From JAFGJQ01 sp964495075 (lineage in GTDB: Bacteria > Planctomycetota > Phycisphaerae > UBA1845): DNA of 64,000 nucleotides. Made by a program: the position numbers and the translations under genes. Under the pieces are notes generated by a model. The model saw only the letters and a program-made list of their open reading frames with translations, was not told the origin of the DNA and searched no databases. Positions 1 through 8,430 of this stretch are shown in pieces. The stretch covers positions 50,144-114,143 of the forward strand of contig CAZBUJ010000009.1 in assembly GCA_964495075.1 (NCBI GenBank), written 5' to 3'. The stretch's first letter is position 1. Each line of letters starts with the position of its first letter.

Positions 1-400
1 ACCGCGTGAACAGCGCGGTCATCGCGTACTGGATGATGTAGGACTGGGCGGTCAGCAGCCCCGGGCCGTCCACCGCGAACCGCGGCCAGGCCTCGCGGAG
101 GCGCGTATCCAGGGCTGTGCAGAGTGACCAGCACTGGTGCATGAGGGCGTCGTGCACGTCGGTGGTGAGGCGTCGGACGTCGGCCACGCGGCCGACCGGC
201 AGGTGGTCGATGCCGGCCCGCTCGAGGGCTTCGCAGGCCTCGGCCGTCATCGCGACCACGGTGTGCGTGGACAGAGCGTCCCCGTCGGCGGCGATGGGCT
301 CTGCCTGGTGCTGGTCATCGACGAAGACGAGCGTTGTCCGAGTCACGTCGGTTGGATCGATCCTTGCCTGAGTCCGGTGCAGGTCGGGTGTTCGCCCCAT
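1..400 (-). CDS. N-terminal part of an unrecognised protein, cut by the window edge
   Basis: The minus strand is open from an ATG at 400 to the first base, giving 133 codons without a stop. The protein starts MGRTPDLHRTQARIDPTD, then has a hydrophobic beta strand TTLVFVDD and a mixed alpha/beta sequence. No family motif is visible. It diverges from the glycan operon at 757, so it may belong to the same surface-polysaccharide locus, for example as a glycosyltransferase or export protein. That is inference from position only. The 3' end lies outside the window. Confidence 0.55.
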   Translation of the reverse strand, partial: MGRTPDLHRTQARIDPTDVTRTTLVFVDDQHQAEPIAADGDALSTHTVVAMTAEACEALERAGIDHLPVGRVADVRRLTTDVHDALMHQCWSLCTALDTRLREAWPRFAVDGPGLLTAQSYIIQYAMTALFTR

Positions 401-756
401 GTCGGTCGGACGGTGACCGCGGGGCCTCTCCGCCCGGCGGCGTCGGCCGCGTCGGGCGCCGAACGCCAGGTGTTCGCCCGTTGTTTATCGACCGGTGGTG
501 TCGCCGAGGGGCAGCGGGAATGACCAATGACGAGCGACGGATGGCGGATCGAGCCGATCGAAGGGGCGCCGCCATGGGGTGCGGGTTGCGGGTGACGGTT
601 GACGCTAATCCGCTGTGCGGTGGTGTGTTGCGCGGTTCGATTGCGGTAAAGATTTGTCTCAGCGACTTCCGATAACCAAGCAGTTTGTCATTGACCACAG
701 TCGGGGTCCGCTCCGGCGCGGCCCGCCGGCCCCGGCGGCGGAGAAGGAGACCGGTT
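401..756. other. Divergent intergenic region ahead of the glycan operon
   Basis: This stretch separates the leftward gene at 1-400 from the rightward operon at 757 and should hold promoters for both. A TTGACG hexamer lies at 599-604, but no convincing -10 follows at normal spacing. The segment 516-550 carries a degenerate tandem of AATGAC/GATGGC-like heptamers that recurs in other gaps of this window. No credible gene is present; the open frames here have poor codon structure. Confidence 0.5.
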
Positions 757-1455
757 TTGACCACTGGCAGGCGTGTTGCCATCGTCATTCAGGCGCGGAT
801 GAAGTCCACCCGTCTGCCCGGCAAGGTGCTCAGGCCGATTGCCGGTCGGCCGATGCTCGACTACGTGCTGGACCGGGTGTTGCGATGCGAGCGGTGCAGC
901 CGCGTCATCATCGCGACGTCGGATAATTACCAGGACGATGCCCTCGAAATCCTCTGCGCGATGCGGCGGTTGCCCTGTTATCGCGGTGATCACCGCGACG
1001 TGGCTCGCCGGTTCCTGGACGTGCTCGAGAAGTTCGAGCTGGACGGCTTCGCGCGGGTGTGTGCCGACAGTCCGCTGATCGACCCGGCCTTGATCGACGA
1101 GGGGCTCGCCCGATTCCACGACGGAGCTCACGACGTTGTCACCAATAACCTGCGGCGCACGTTTCCGGCGGGGCAGACGATCGAGATCGTCGACGCGGAA
1201 GCGTTCCGGCGGGCGTACCGGCGGATGGAGTCGGCCGCCCATCGCGAGCACGTGACGCGCTATTTCTATGACCATCCGCAGGATTTCGACATTCTGAACC
1301 TGACCGCGGATGAGGACCACTCGGGTCTCAACCTGTCCGTCGACACGCAGGAGGACTTCGATCGGGTGGTCGCGATCATTCGCGGGATGAAGCTGCCTCA
1401 CTGGCGTTACCGTTGGAGCGACATCGTTGCCAACCTGTGCGCGACTTCACAATGA
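757..1455 (+). CDS. SpsF-like cytidylyltransferase/nucleotidyltransferase
   Basis: The 232-residue protein has the N-terminal signature IQARMKSTRLPGKVL (about residues 11-25) of CMP-sugar nucleotidyltransferases related to SpsF and CMP-sialate synthetase. These enzymes couple CTP to a 2-keto acid sugar to give the CMP-activated donor. The acidic motifs CADSPLID and LSVDTQEDF are also kept. The start is a TTG at 757 because a strong ribosome site (GAGAAGGAGA, 741-750) sits six bases ahead of it; a longer frame reaches 685 without such a site. It is the first gene of the operon and fits the NeuB-like synthase downstream. Exact sugar unknown. Confidence 0.85.
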   Translation: MTTGRRVAIVIQARMKSTRLPGKVLRPIAGRPMLDYVLDRVLRCERCSRVIIATSDNYQDDALEILCAMRRLPCYRGDHRDVARRFLDVLEKFELDGFARVCADSPLIDPALIDEGLARFHDGAHDVVTNNLRRTFPAGQTIEIVDAEAFRRAYRRMESAAHREHVTRYFYDHPQDFDILNLTADEDHSGLNLSVDTQEDFDRVVAIIRGMKLPHWRYRWSDIVANLCATSQ

Positions 1456-2479
1456 GACCGACGCGCGGGCGACCGCGCGACCGTTGCGGGCGGCCGTCAT
1501 CGGACTTGGCGTCGGCGAGGCTCACGTGGCCGGGCTCCAGCGCCACCCGCGATGCGAGGTCGTCGCCGTGTGCGACTTCTCGGAGGCCAAACGTGACAAG
1601 GCACGGCACGCGTACCCGAGCGTGGCGGTGCGGGAATCGTCCGAGTCGGTGCTGACCGACCCGGACATCGACGTCGTCTCGATCGCCTCGTACGACAACT
1701 ACCACTACGAGCAGGTTGTCCAAGCACTCGAGCACGGCAAGCACGTGTTCGTGGAGAAACCGTTGTGTTTCCGGGCCGAGGAGGCCCGCCACATCCGGAC
1801 GCTGTTGAACGAACGCCCGTGTCTGACGCTGTCATCGAACCTGATCCTGCGGATGTGCCCGCGGTTCGCGGCGTTGCGGGAGGCGATCCGCCGCGGCGAG
1901 TACGGCGACCTGTTCCTGGTGGAGGGCGACTACCACTACGGTCGCCTGCACAAGATCACCGAGGGGTGGCGGGGCGCCATCGAGTGCTATTCGGTGGTGC
2001 ACGGCGGCGCGATCCATATCGTCGACCTGCTGTTATGGCTGACCGACAGCCGGATCGTTGAGGTGTCGGCGGTCGGCAACCGCGTGGCATCCCGGGGTTC
2101 TCAGTTCCGGTTCAATGACGCGGTGGTGGCGGCGCTCCGGTTCGACAACGGCGTGATCGGCAAGGTCGGCGTGTCGTACGGTTGCGTGCGCCCGCACTTC
2201 CATGGTCTGTCGATCCACGGGACGCGGGCGACGTTCGTCAACGGGTGGCCGGACGGGTGGCGGTTCGAATCCCGTGACCCGCGGGTGGCACCCACGCGGA
2301 TCGTGGACGCGTACCCCGGTGTGCACAAGGGGGATCTGCTCGCCAGTTTCATCGACGCGATTCTCGACGCACGCGACGCCGTCGTGAACACCGAGGACGT
2401 GTTCCGCACGATGTCGGTCTGTCTGGCTATCGAGGAGGCCGTGCATACGGGTACCGTGCAGCCCGTGGAGTACATCTGA
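1427..2479 (+). CDS. Gfo/Idh/MocA family NAD(P)-dependent oxidoreductase
   Basis: This 350-residue protein has an N-terminal Rossmann motif AVIGLGVGEAHVAGL (about residues 23-37) and the family's EKP motif in HVFVEKPL (about 107-113). Members oxidise or reduce hydroxyl groups on sugars, often nucleotide-linked ones, with NAD(P). HGGAIHIVDLL matches the conserved active-site helix. The TTG start at 1427 overlaps the previous gene by 29 bases and has GGAG upstream; a second TTG at 1484 would drop a non-conserved leader. In this operon it probably makes a keto sugar for the aminotransferase that follows. Confidence 0.85.
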   Translation: MPTCARLHNETDARATARPLRAAVIGLGVGEAHVAGLQRHPRCEVVAVCDFSEAKRDKARHAYPSVAVRESSESVLTDPDIDVVSIASYDNYHYEQVVQALEHGKHVFVEKPLCFRAEEARHIRTLLNERPCLTLSSNLILRMCPRFAALREAIRRGEYGDLFLVEGDYHYGRLHKITEGWRGAIECYSVVHGGAIHIVDLLLWLTDSRIVEVSAVGNRVASRGSQFRFNDAVVAALRFDNGVIGKVGVSYGCVRPHFHGLSIHGTRATFVNGWPDGWRFESRDPRVAPTRIVDAYPGVHKGDLLASFIDAILDARDAVVNTEDVFRTMSVCLAIEEAVHTGTVQPVEYI

Positions 2480-2563
2480 CGCTGGTCACCGGCGACCGGC
2501 GGCGTTCGAGGCATGGAGGCCTTGCGGCGAGTTCGATCGCCGCGCGTCAGGAGGACGTGACCG

Positions 2564-3772
2564 TTGGCATCACAGGCGATCCTTGAAACACCGACCGCGG
2601 CTGCCGCGCCCGCCGGCTCCGCGCCGGTTTCGATCCCCTTCGGCTGCCCATTGATCGATGACGCGGAAAAGCAGGCCGTCCTCCGCGTGCTCGACGGGCC
2701 GATTCTGACCCACGGTCCACTGGTCAAGCAGTTCGAGTTGGATTTCGCCGCGTTCACCGGGGCGACGCACGCGGTGGCGACGTCGTCGTGTGCCGCCGCC
2801 CTGCAACTCGGGGCGTGGGCCCTGGGGGTCCGGCCGGGCGACGAGGTGATCGTGTCGGCCCAGACGCACGTGGCCACCGCCCACGCGATCGAACTGTGCG
2901 GCGCCCGATGCGTATTCGTCGACTGCGCGCCGGGGTCGGGCCATCTCGACTGCGACCGACTGGAATCCCTGATCACCGCCCGTACAAAGGCCATCGCCCT
3001 CGTGCACTACGGCGGGTTCCCCGCCCCGATGAGGCGGGTCATGGCGATCGCCCGGCGGCATCACCTGTCCGTCATCGAGGACTGCGCGCTGGCACTGGGC
3101 GCGGCGATCGACGGGACGCACGTCGGCCTGTTCGGCGATCTCGGCTGCTTCTCGTTCTACCCGGTCAAACAGATGACGACGACCGAGGGTGGGATGCTGA
3201 TTACCCGCCGGCCGGACATCGCCAACGCGGTGTCGCGCTACCGGGCGTTCGGCATCGACCGCAACGTCGTGAGCGAGCGCCCGCAGCCCGGGATGTACGA
3301 CGTCCCGTCCATCGGGTGGAACTGCCGGATGAGCGAAATCGGCGCCGCCCTCGGCATCGAGCAACTCAAGAAGCTGCCCGCGTTTCTGGCGACCCGGCGG
3401 CGCAATTTCCGCGCCCTGGCGGACGGGCTGGCCGGCGTGGCCGGCGTCACGGTGCTCGGGGCGTCGGAACTGTTGGACCGCTGCGGATGCTATTGCCTGA
3501 CCATGATGCTCGAGCCGCCGTTGATCGCCGTCCGCGCGGCGCTCATGCGGGCCTTGGAGACCCGCGGGGTCGGGACGAGTGTCTACTACCCGCACCCGGT
3601 CCCGCGTATGACCTATTACCGCTTGAAATACGGCAGCCGGGAGTCCGACTATCCGCTGGCCGCCCGGATCAGCGACGGCTCGATCGCGTTGCCGGTGGGC
3701 CCGCACGTGACGCCGTCCGACATCGAACGCATCGTGGCGTCGGTGAGCGACGCCATCGAGGAGGTGCATTGA
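2564..3772 (+). CDS. DegT/DnrJ/EryC1/StrS family PLP-dependent sugar aminotransferase
   Basis: The 402-residue protein is a sugar aminotransferase that transfers an amino group, usually from glutamate, onto a keto sugar. The PLP lysine is Lys202 in FYPVKQMTTTEGG, and IEDCALALGA (about 171-180) is the cofactor-binding acidic motif. TSSCAAALQLG near residue 74 binds the phosphate. A TTG at 2564 is preceded by AGGAGG, so the start is firm. It sits 84 bases after the oxidoreductase and three bases before the epimerase. Together they form an amino-sugar assembly line. Confidence 0.9.
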   Translation: MASQAILETPTAAAAPAGSAPVSIPFGCPLIDDAEKQAVLRVLDGPILTHGPLVKQFELDFAAFTGATHAVATSSCAAALQLGAWALGVRPGDEVIVSAQTHVATAHAIELCGARCVFVDCAPGSGHLDCDRLESLITARTKAIALVHYGGFPAPMRRVMAIARRHHLSVIEDCALALGAAIDGTHVGLFGDLGCFSFYPVKQMTTTEGGMLITRRPDIANAVSRYRAFGIDRNVVSERPQPGMYDVPSIGWNCRMSEIGAALGIEQLKKLPAFLATRRRNFRALADGLAGVAGVTVLGASELLDRCGCYCLTMMLEPPLIAVRAALMRALETRGVGTSVYYPHPVPRMTYYRLKYGSRESDYPLAARISDGSIALPVGPHVTPSDIERIVASVSDAIEEVH

Positions 3773-3774
3773 GT

Positions 3775-4809
3775 ATGGATTCGCTCGACGCCAAACGAAT
3801 CGTGCTGATCGGGGGCGCGGGATTCATCGGTCACAATCTCGCGCTGGGATTGCGCCGGCTCGGCTGCCACGTCGACGTCGTGGACAACCTGCAGGTGAAC
3901 AACCTGCTGTCGGTCGCATCGGGTGATCCATACGCCCACAACCGCGACCTCTACATGCGAATCGTCACGCAACGGCTAGACCTGTTGCGAGGCGCCGGCA
4001 TCCCGCTGCATATCCAGGACGCCCGGGACTACCACGCCCTGTCGCACCTGCTGGAGCGGATTCAGCCGCAGGTCATCGTCCACCTGGCCGCCGTCTCGCA
4101 CGCCGGGCTGGCCAACAAGGATCCGCACTCCACCTTCGATCACAGCCTGCGCACGTTGGAGAACGCCCTGGACAACGCCCGGCCGGGCTGCCTCGATGTG
4201 GAGCGGTTCGTCTACTTCTCGTCGAGCATGGTGTACGGCCATTTCCAGGGCGAGATGGTGACGGAGGACGTCCCGTGCGATCCCATCGGCATTTACGGCG
4301 CGTTGAAGCTGGCGGGCGAGCGGATGGTCATCGCGTACAACCAGGTGTTCGGCCTGCCGTACACGATCGTGCGGCCGTCGGCGTTGTACGGCGAGCGGTG
4401 CGTGAGTCGGCGGGTGGGGCAGGTGTTCATCGAGAACGCCCTGAAGGGCGCGGAGGTGCAGGTCCAGGGGGATGGGGCCGATCGACTGGACTTCACCTAC
4501 GTGCAGGACGTGGTGAACGGCGTGGAACGTGTGCTGCGCAGCGACAACGCGATCAACGAAACGTTCAATATCACGTATGGGCAGTCCCGATCGCTTCGCG
4601 AGCTGGCGGAGACGCTGCAGGCGTACTTCCCGGACCTCGAGGTGCGGTGCGTGCCGCGCGATCGACTGACGCCCAAACGCGGTACGCTCTGCATCGACAA
4701 GGCGGCGTCCGCTATCGGTTACCAACCCCAGTACCCGCTGGAGGTGGGAATGGAGCACTACGTAAACTGGTACAAGGAAATGACTGATGCGTTATGTCCT
4801 GTGGGCTAA
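3775..4809 (+). CDS. NAD-dependent sugar epimerase/dehydratase (extended SDR)
   Basis: This 344-residue enzyme has the glycine-rich NAD motif GGAGFIG (residues 13-19) and the catalytic Tyr164/Lys168 pair in IYGALKLAGE, so it is a typical extended short-chain dehydrogenase. The family interconverts or dehydrates nucleotide sugars through a transient keto intermediate. A long helical stretch between the first strand and the LAAVSHAG motif resembles UDP-glucuronate decarboxylase relatives. The ATG at 3775 lies two bases after the previous stop; an open frame reaches back to 2788 but is a shadow of the aminotransferase. It overlaps the next gene by 23 bases. Confidence 0.88.
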   Translation: MDSLDAKRIVLIGGAGFIGHNLALGLRRLGCHVDVVDNLQVNNLLSVASGDPYAHNRDLYMRIVTQRLDLLRGAGIPLHIQDARDYHALSHLLERIQPQVIVHLAAVSHAGLANKDPHSTFDHSLRTLENALDNARPGCLDVERFVYFSSSMVYGHFQGEMVTEDVPCDPIGIYGALKLAGERMVIAYNQVFGLPYTIVRPSALYGERCVSRRVGQVFIENALKGAEVQVQGDGADRLDFTYVQDVVNGVERVLRSDNAINETFNITYGQSRSLRELAETLQAYFPDLEVRCVPRDRLTPKRGTLCIDKAASAIGYQPQYPLEVGMEHYVNWYKEMTDALCPVG

Positions 4810-5740
4810 CGGCAACCGGGGCGTTCGCTGTCTCGATGCGCTCGTGTCGGCGGGGTACCGACCCGCCCTGGTCGTCGTGCACGCCAACCGCGGTTCGCAG
4901 TGGTACGCGTCGGTGGAGGCGGAGGCGAACAAACTCATGCTGCCCACCGTGGCACCGGTGGACCCCAACGGTCCGGAGCACAAGGAACGGGTGCGCCGCG
5001 AGGACCCGGACGTCTTCATCCTGGCGGGTTACGGGCCGATTCTGAGCGAGGCGGTCCTCCAGATCCCGTCGCACCTTACCATCAACCTTCACGCGGGGAA
5101 GCTGCCCGAGTACCGCGGCTCGTCGCCCATGAACTGGGCGCTCCTCAATGGCGAGACGTCGTTTACGCTCTCCGTGATACGCGTTGACGCGGGCGTGGAC
5201 ACCGGCGACGTGCTGCTCGACCAGACGTTCCCCATCGCGATCGACGACACCATCGTCGATCTGCACCGCGTCGCCAACGAGCGGTTCCCCCAGATGCTGT
5301 TGCAGGTGGTGGAAAAGATCCATACCGAGTCCCTCCGGCCGCGGAAGCAGGACCCGACCCTGGCCCGGTACATGCCGCTCCGCTTCCCGGACGACGGCCT
5401 CGTGCTGTGGGACATGCTGACCGCCGAGGAGATTCACAACCGCATTCGAGCGCTGCGACCGCCCTACCCCGGCGCCTTCACGTTCTACAACGGGCGGCAG
5501 GTCACGCTGGTGTCGTCCCGGCTGCGCGACTTCGAACACCGCGGTGAACCGGGCCGGATCTATCGCAAGGCGGACCACGGTCTGCTCGTCTGCGCCCGTG
5601 ACCGGTGCCTGTGGATCACCGAAGCGGTGTTCACGGACGACAGTATGGCACTGTCCGATGCGGTGACGCGTTACGACAAGCTGGCCACGATGCAGGGGGC
5701 AGCGCTGCGCTTCTATCGCAAGGGGGGGCAACCGTGCTGA
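4787..5740 (+). CDS. Formyltransferase related to Fmt/ArnA, probably sugar N-formyltransferase
   Basis: This 317-residue protein has the folate-dependent formyltransferase signature: INLHAGKLPEYRG (Asn100, His102) followed by VDAGVDTGDV (about 133-142). These enzymes move a formyl group from N10-formyltetrahydrofolate to an amine. Next to an aminotransferase, a sugar amine is a more likely substrate than methionyl-tRNA. A C-terminal beta domain (from about residue 225) resembles the Fmt C domain. The start overlaps the epimerase gene. A second formyltransferase lies at 6756, so the glycan may carry two formyl groups or the two enzymes act on different sugars. Confidence 0.82.
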   Translation: MRYVLWANGNRGVRCLDALVSAGYRPALVVVHANRGSQWYASVEAEANKLMLPTVAPVDPNGPEHKERVRREDPDVFILAGYGPILSEAVLQIPSHLTINLHAGKLPEYRGSSPMNWALLNGETSFTLSVIRVDAGVDTGDVLLDQTFPIAIDDTIVDLHRVANERFPQMLLQVVEKIHTESLRPRKQDPTLARYMPLRFPDDGLVLWDMLTAEEIHNRIRALRPPYPGAFTFYNGRQVTLVSSRLRDFEHRGEPGRIYRKADHGLLVCARDRCLWITEAVFTDDSMALSDAVTRYDKLATMQGAALRFYRKGGQPC

Positions 5741-6759
5741 TCGACGGGTTCGACACGAACGACCGTGTGCTCGTGGTGGCCGAGATCGGCAACAACCACG
5801 AGGGGCGATACGCGGTGGCGGACGAGATGGTCTGTCGAGCGGCGGAGGCCGGGGCGGACGCCGTCAAGTTCCAGACGTTCCAGACCGAGCACTACGTGTC
5901 CCCTGCGGACACCGCCCGGTTCGAGCGGCTCAAGCAGTTCGAGCTGACCCGCGATGAGTTCGCCAGGCTGGCCGAGCGGGCGCGGGCCGAAGGGGTGCTC
6001 TTTCTCTCAACGCCGTTCGACCTGGGCAGCGCGGTCTTTCTCAACGCGCTGGTGGCCGCGTTCAAGATCGCGTCGGGCGACAACACGTTTATCCCGCTCA
6101 TCGAGACGGTGGCGTGCACGGGCAGGCCGATTCTGCTCTCGTGCGGCATGGCGACCGTCGCCCAGTTGCGGCACGCCCGGTCGGCGGTGGAGCGGGTGTG
6201 GGCCGAAGAGGGCGTCGTGCAGGAGCTGGCCGTGCTCCATTGCGTGTCGAGCTACCCCGTGCCACCCGCGGAGGCGAATCTCGCCGCGATCCGCCACCTG
6301 CAGCAGGAGTTCGGAGCCACGGTGGGGTACTCCGACCACACGCTGGGCATCGAGGCGGCCGCGCTGTCGGTGGCCGTCGGTGCGCGGATCGTCGAGAAGC
6401 ACTTCACGCTCGACAAGCAGTACTCGGACTTCCGTGATCACCAGTTGTCGGCCGACCCGTCGGAGCTGAGACAACTGGTCGAGCGGATTCGCGTGATCGA
6501 GACCCTGCTCGGCGGCGGTCGCAAGGTGCCGCAACCGAGCGAGGACGCGGCCCAGACGGCCTTGCGTCGATCGGTGGCCGCCGGTCGGGACTTGCCGGCG
6601 GGGACCACGCTGACCTGGAACGATATCACATGGCTCCGGCCGGGTGGGGGCGTGCCGCCGGGGCGGGAGGCGGCGGTGCTGGGCCGCACGGTGGCGTGTC
6701 CGGTGCGGCGCGGGCAGCCGCTGACCCTGGACATGCTCGCGCCGGTGGAGGTCGGATGA
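5734..6759 (+). CDS. neuB: NeuB-like N-acetylneuraminate (nonulosonate) synthase
   Basis: The 341-residue enzyme belongs to the NeuB family, which condenses a six-carbon sugar with phosphoenolpyruvate to form a nine-carbon keto acid such as sialic, legionaminic or pseudaminic acid. AEIGNNHEG near residue 16, DAVKFQTF, KIASGD and VGYSDHT are family motifs of the TIM barrel. A C-terminal SAF/antifreeze-like domain starts near residue 285 (RRSVAAGRDLPAG). The GTG at 5734, after AGGGGGGG, is the start; an open frame extends to 5605 but lies in the previous gene. It overlaps both neighbours, so translation is probably coupled. Confidence 0.9.
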   Translation: MLIDGFDTNDRVLVVAEIGNNHEGRYAVADEMVCRAAEAGADAVKFQTFQTEHYVSPADTARFERLKQFELTRDEFARLAERARAEGVLFLSTPFDLGSAVFLNALVAAFKIASGDNTFIPLIETVACTGRPILLSCGMATVAQLRHARSAVERVWAEEGVVQELAVLHCVSSYPVPPAEANLAAIRHLQQEFGATVGYSDHTLGIEAAALSVAVGARIVEKHFTLDKQYSDFRDHQLSADPSELRQLVERIRVIETLLGGGRKVPQPSEDAAQTALRRSVAAGRDLPAGTTLTWNDITWLRPGGGVPPGREAAVLGRTVACPVRRGQPLTLDMLAPVEVG

Positions 6760-7472
6760 AACTGGCGGTGCTGACAACCGAAACGACCCATCACGTGCAC
6801 TTCGTGCGCGGGCTGAACGAAGTGCACCGCGTGGACTTGATCGTGGCCGAAACGCGCGGGCCCACGCCGCCGTTCGAGACGGCCCACCCCTTCGAGGCGG
6901 AACGGGACGTCTACGAGCGGCGCGCGTTTTTCGAGGGGGCCGACGTTCGCCTGTCCGACGTTGCCGAGGTGCTCGAGGTCGAGTCCGCGAACGACGGGCG
7001 GGCGGTGGACGCGCTGGGCGGGCTCAACCCGGACGTGGTCGTCGTGTTCGGCACGGGGCGGCTGGGGCGCGAGGTACTCGCCCGGTGTCCGGATCGGACG
7101 ATCAACCTGCACGGCGGCGACCCGGAGCACTATCGCGGGCTCGACACGCACCTGTGGGCGGTGTACCACGGCGACTTTGATCAGCTCATCGCCACGTTGC
7201 ACTATGTCACCGAGGACCTCGACGCGGGCGACGTGATCGCCCAGACGCGAGTCCAGGTCGAGCCGGGCATGCCTCTGCACCAGCTCCGGGCCCGCAACAC
7301 CGGCGCGTGCCTCGATCTGACCCTCGCCGCGCTGGATGCGTACCGGCGGTCGGGACAGTTTATTCGACGTCCCCAGCGGCAGCGGGGGCGGTACTATTCG
7401 TTCATGCCCGCCGCGCTCAAACCCATGTGCGTGGAACGGTTTGAAACCTACACGAAGGGATTGACGTCATGA
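6756..7472 (+). CDS. Second formyltransferase-like protein
   Basis: This 238-residue protein keeps only the catalytic formyltransferase domain. INLHGGDPEHYRGLDTH holds the Asn/His pair, and LDAGDVIAQT matches the following acidic motif. The N-terminal half is divergent. It is shorter than the enzyme at 4787 and lacks its C-terminal domain. The ATG at 6756 overlaps the neuB stop by four bases (ATGA), and its own stop overlaps the deacetylase start in the same way. A likely role is N-formylation of an amino sugar, or transfer of another one-carbon group; the substrate cannot be told from sequence. Confidence 0.78.
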   Translation: MKLAVLTTETTHHVHFVRGLNEVHRVDLIVAETRGPTPPFETAHPFEAERDVYERRAFFEGADVRLSDVAEVLEVESANDGRAVDALGGLNPDVVVVFGTGRLGREVLARCPDRTINLHGGDPEHYRGLDTHLWAVYHGDFDQLIATLHYVTEDLDAGDVIAQTRVQVEPGMPLHQLRARNTGACLDLTLAALDAYRRSGQFIRRPQRQRGRYYSFMPAALKPMCVERFETYTKGLTS

Positions 7473-8428
7473 CGCTCGAACAGCGACTCGACGAACGTCG
7501 GCTGGCGGTTTTCCTGTTCCACGGAGTGGTGGAGGAATCGTCCTACCGCGTCCGTAACTACACCCGCAAGCATCTCGTGGTGGACGAGTTCGAACGCTGC
7601 ATTCGCAGCCTGGCCGAGGCGGGCACGCCGTTATCCATGGACGACGTGCTCCGCCATCTGATCAACCACGAACCGTTTCCGCGCCGATCGTTTGCGGTGA
7701 CGTTTGACGACGGGTTCGCCAACAACCGGTCGATCGCCGCGCCGATCCTGCGCCGGTACGGCGTCCCCGCGACGATCTACGTGACCACGGGGTTCGTGGA
7801 GCGCAACGCGATGTCCTGGATCGACCGGATCGAGTGGGGCTTCGAGCGGGCGGCCCCCGGCTGCGTGCGGTTGCCCTGGTCCGACTCGCCGGCCGCGTTC
7901 AGCACGCCGGACGACCGCGTTCGCATCCTCGACGAGATCCGGATCTACGCGAAGGCCACCCCGCGCATCGACCGCGAGGCGATGGCGGATGACCTGCTCG
8001 CCCAGTGCGGCGTGCCGGACGTGCGGACCAGCGACGACCCGTTGGACCGCAAGCTGACCTGGCGGGAGGTCCGCGAGCTGGCGGCCGACCCGCTGTTCAA
8101 CATCGGCGGCCATGCCCACCATCACGCGATCCTGAGCCACCTGTCGCCCGAGGCACTGGAGAACGAGATCGACGCGAGCATCACCCTGCTGCACGACAAG
8201 GCGGGTGTCAAGCCGTGCCACTACGCCTACCCGGAGGGCTTGCGGCACTGCTACTCGCCGTCGGTGATCCTGACGCTGCGATCGTTCGGCGTGCAGTGCT
8301 GCCCCACCGCCATGGACGGCCTGAACGATGAGACGACTGACCCGTTCCAGCTACGCCGGATCCCGGTGGCGGGCGCCGGTGCCGCGGGCGGCAGCAACCA
8401 GCGATCGGTGGCGGAGGTGGCCGGCTGA
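7469..8428 (+). CDS. Polysaccharide deacetylase (NodB homology, CE4)
   Basis: The 319-residue protein has the metal-binding CE4 motif TFDDG (residues 78-82), the HxxxH-like GGHAHHHAIL, and a leading LFHGV strand. CE4 enzymes remove N-acetyl groups from amino sugars with a divalent metal. No signal peptide is present, so it probably acts in the cytoplasm on a precursor. Deacetylation would expose an amine for the formyltransferases. Its ATG overlaps the previous stop by four bases, and the AsnB-like gene begins two bases after its own stop. A long insert between the two metal motifs (about residues 108-205) is typical of this cluster type. Confidence 0.86.
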   Translation: MTLEQRLDERRLAVFLFHGVVEESSYRVRNYTRKHLVVDEFERCIRSLAEAGTPLSMDDVLRHLINHEPFPRRSFAVTFDDGFANNRSIAAPILRRYGVPATIYVTTGFVERNAMSWIDRIEWGFERAAPGCVRLPWSDSPAAFSTPDDRVRILDEIRIYAKATPRIDREAMADDLLAQCGVPDVRTSDDPLDRKLTWREVRELAADPLFNIGGHAHHHAILSHLSPEALENEIDASITLLHDKAGVKPCHYAYPEGLRHCYSPSVILTLRSFGVQCCPTAMDGLNDETTDPFQLRRIPVAGAGAAGGSNQRSVAEVAG

Positions 8429-8430
8429 CC

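Noticed and set aside
2262..2285. GGTTCGAATCCCGTGACCC resembling a tRNA T-arm
   Set aside because: It lies inside the oxidoreductase gene, and no acceptor, D or anticodon arms can be built around it. Similar GTTCGAATC strings at 14720 and 30718 are also coding.
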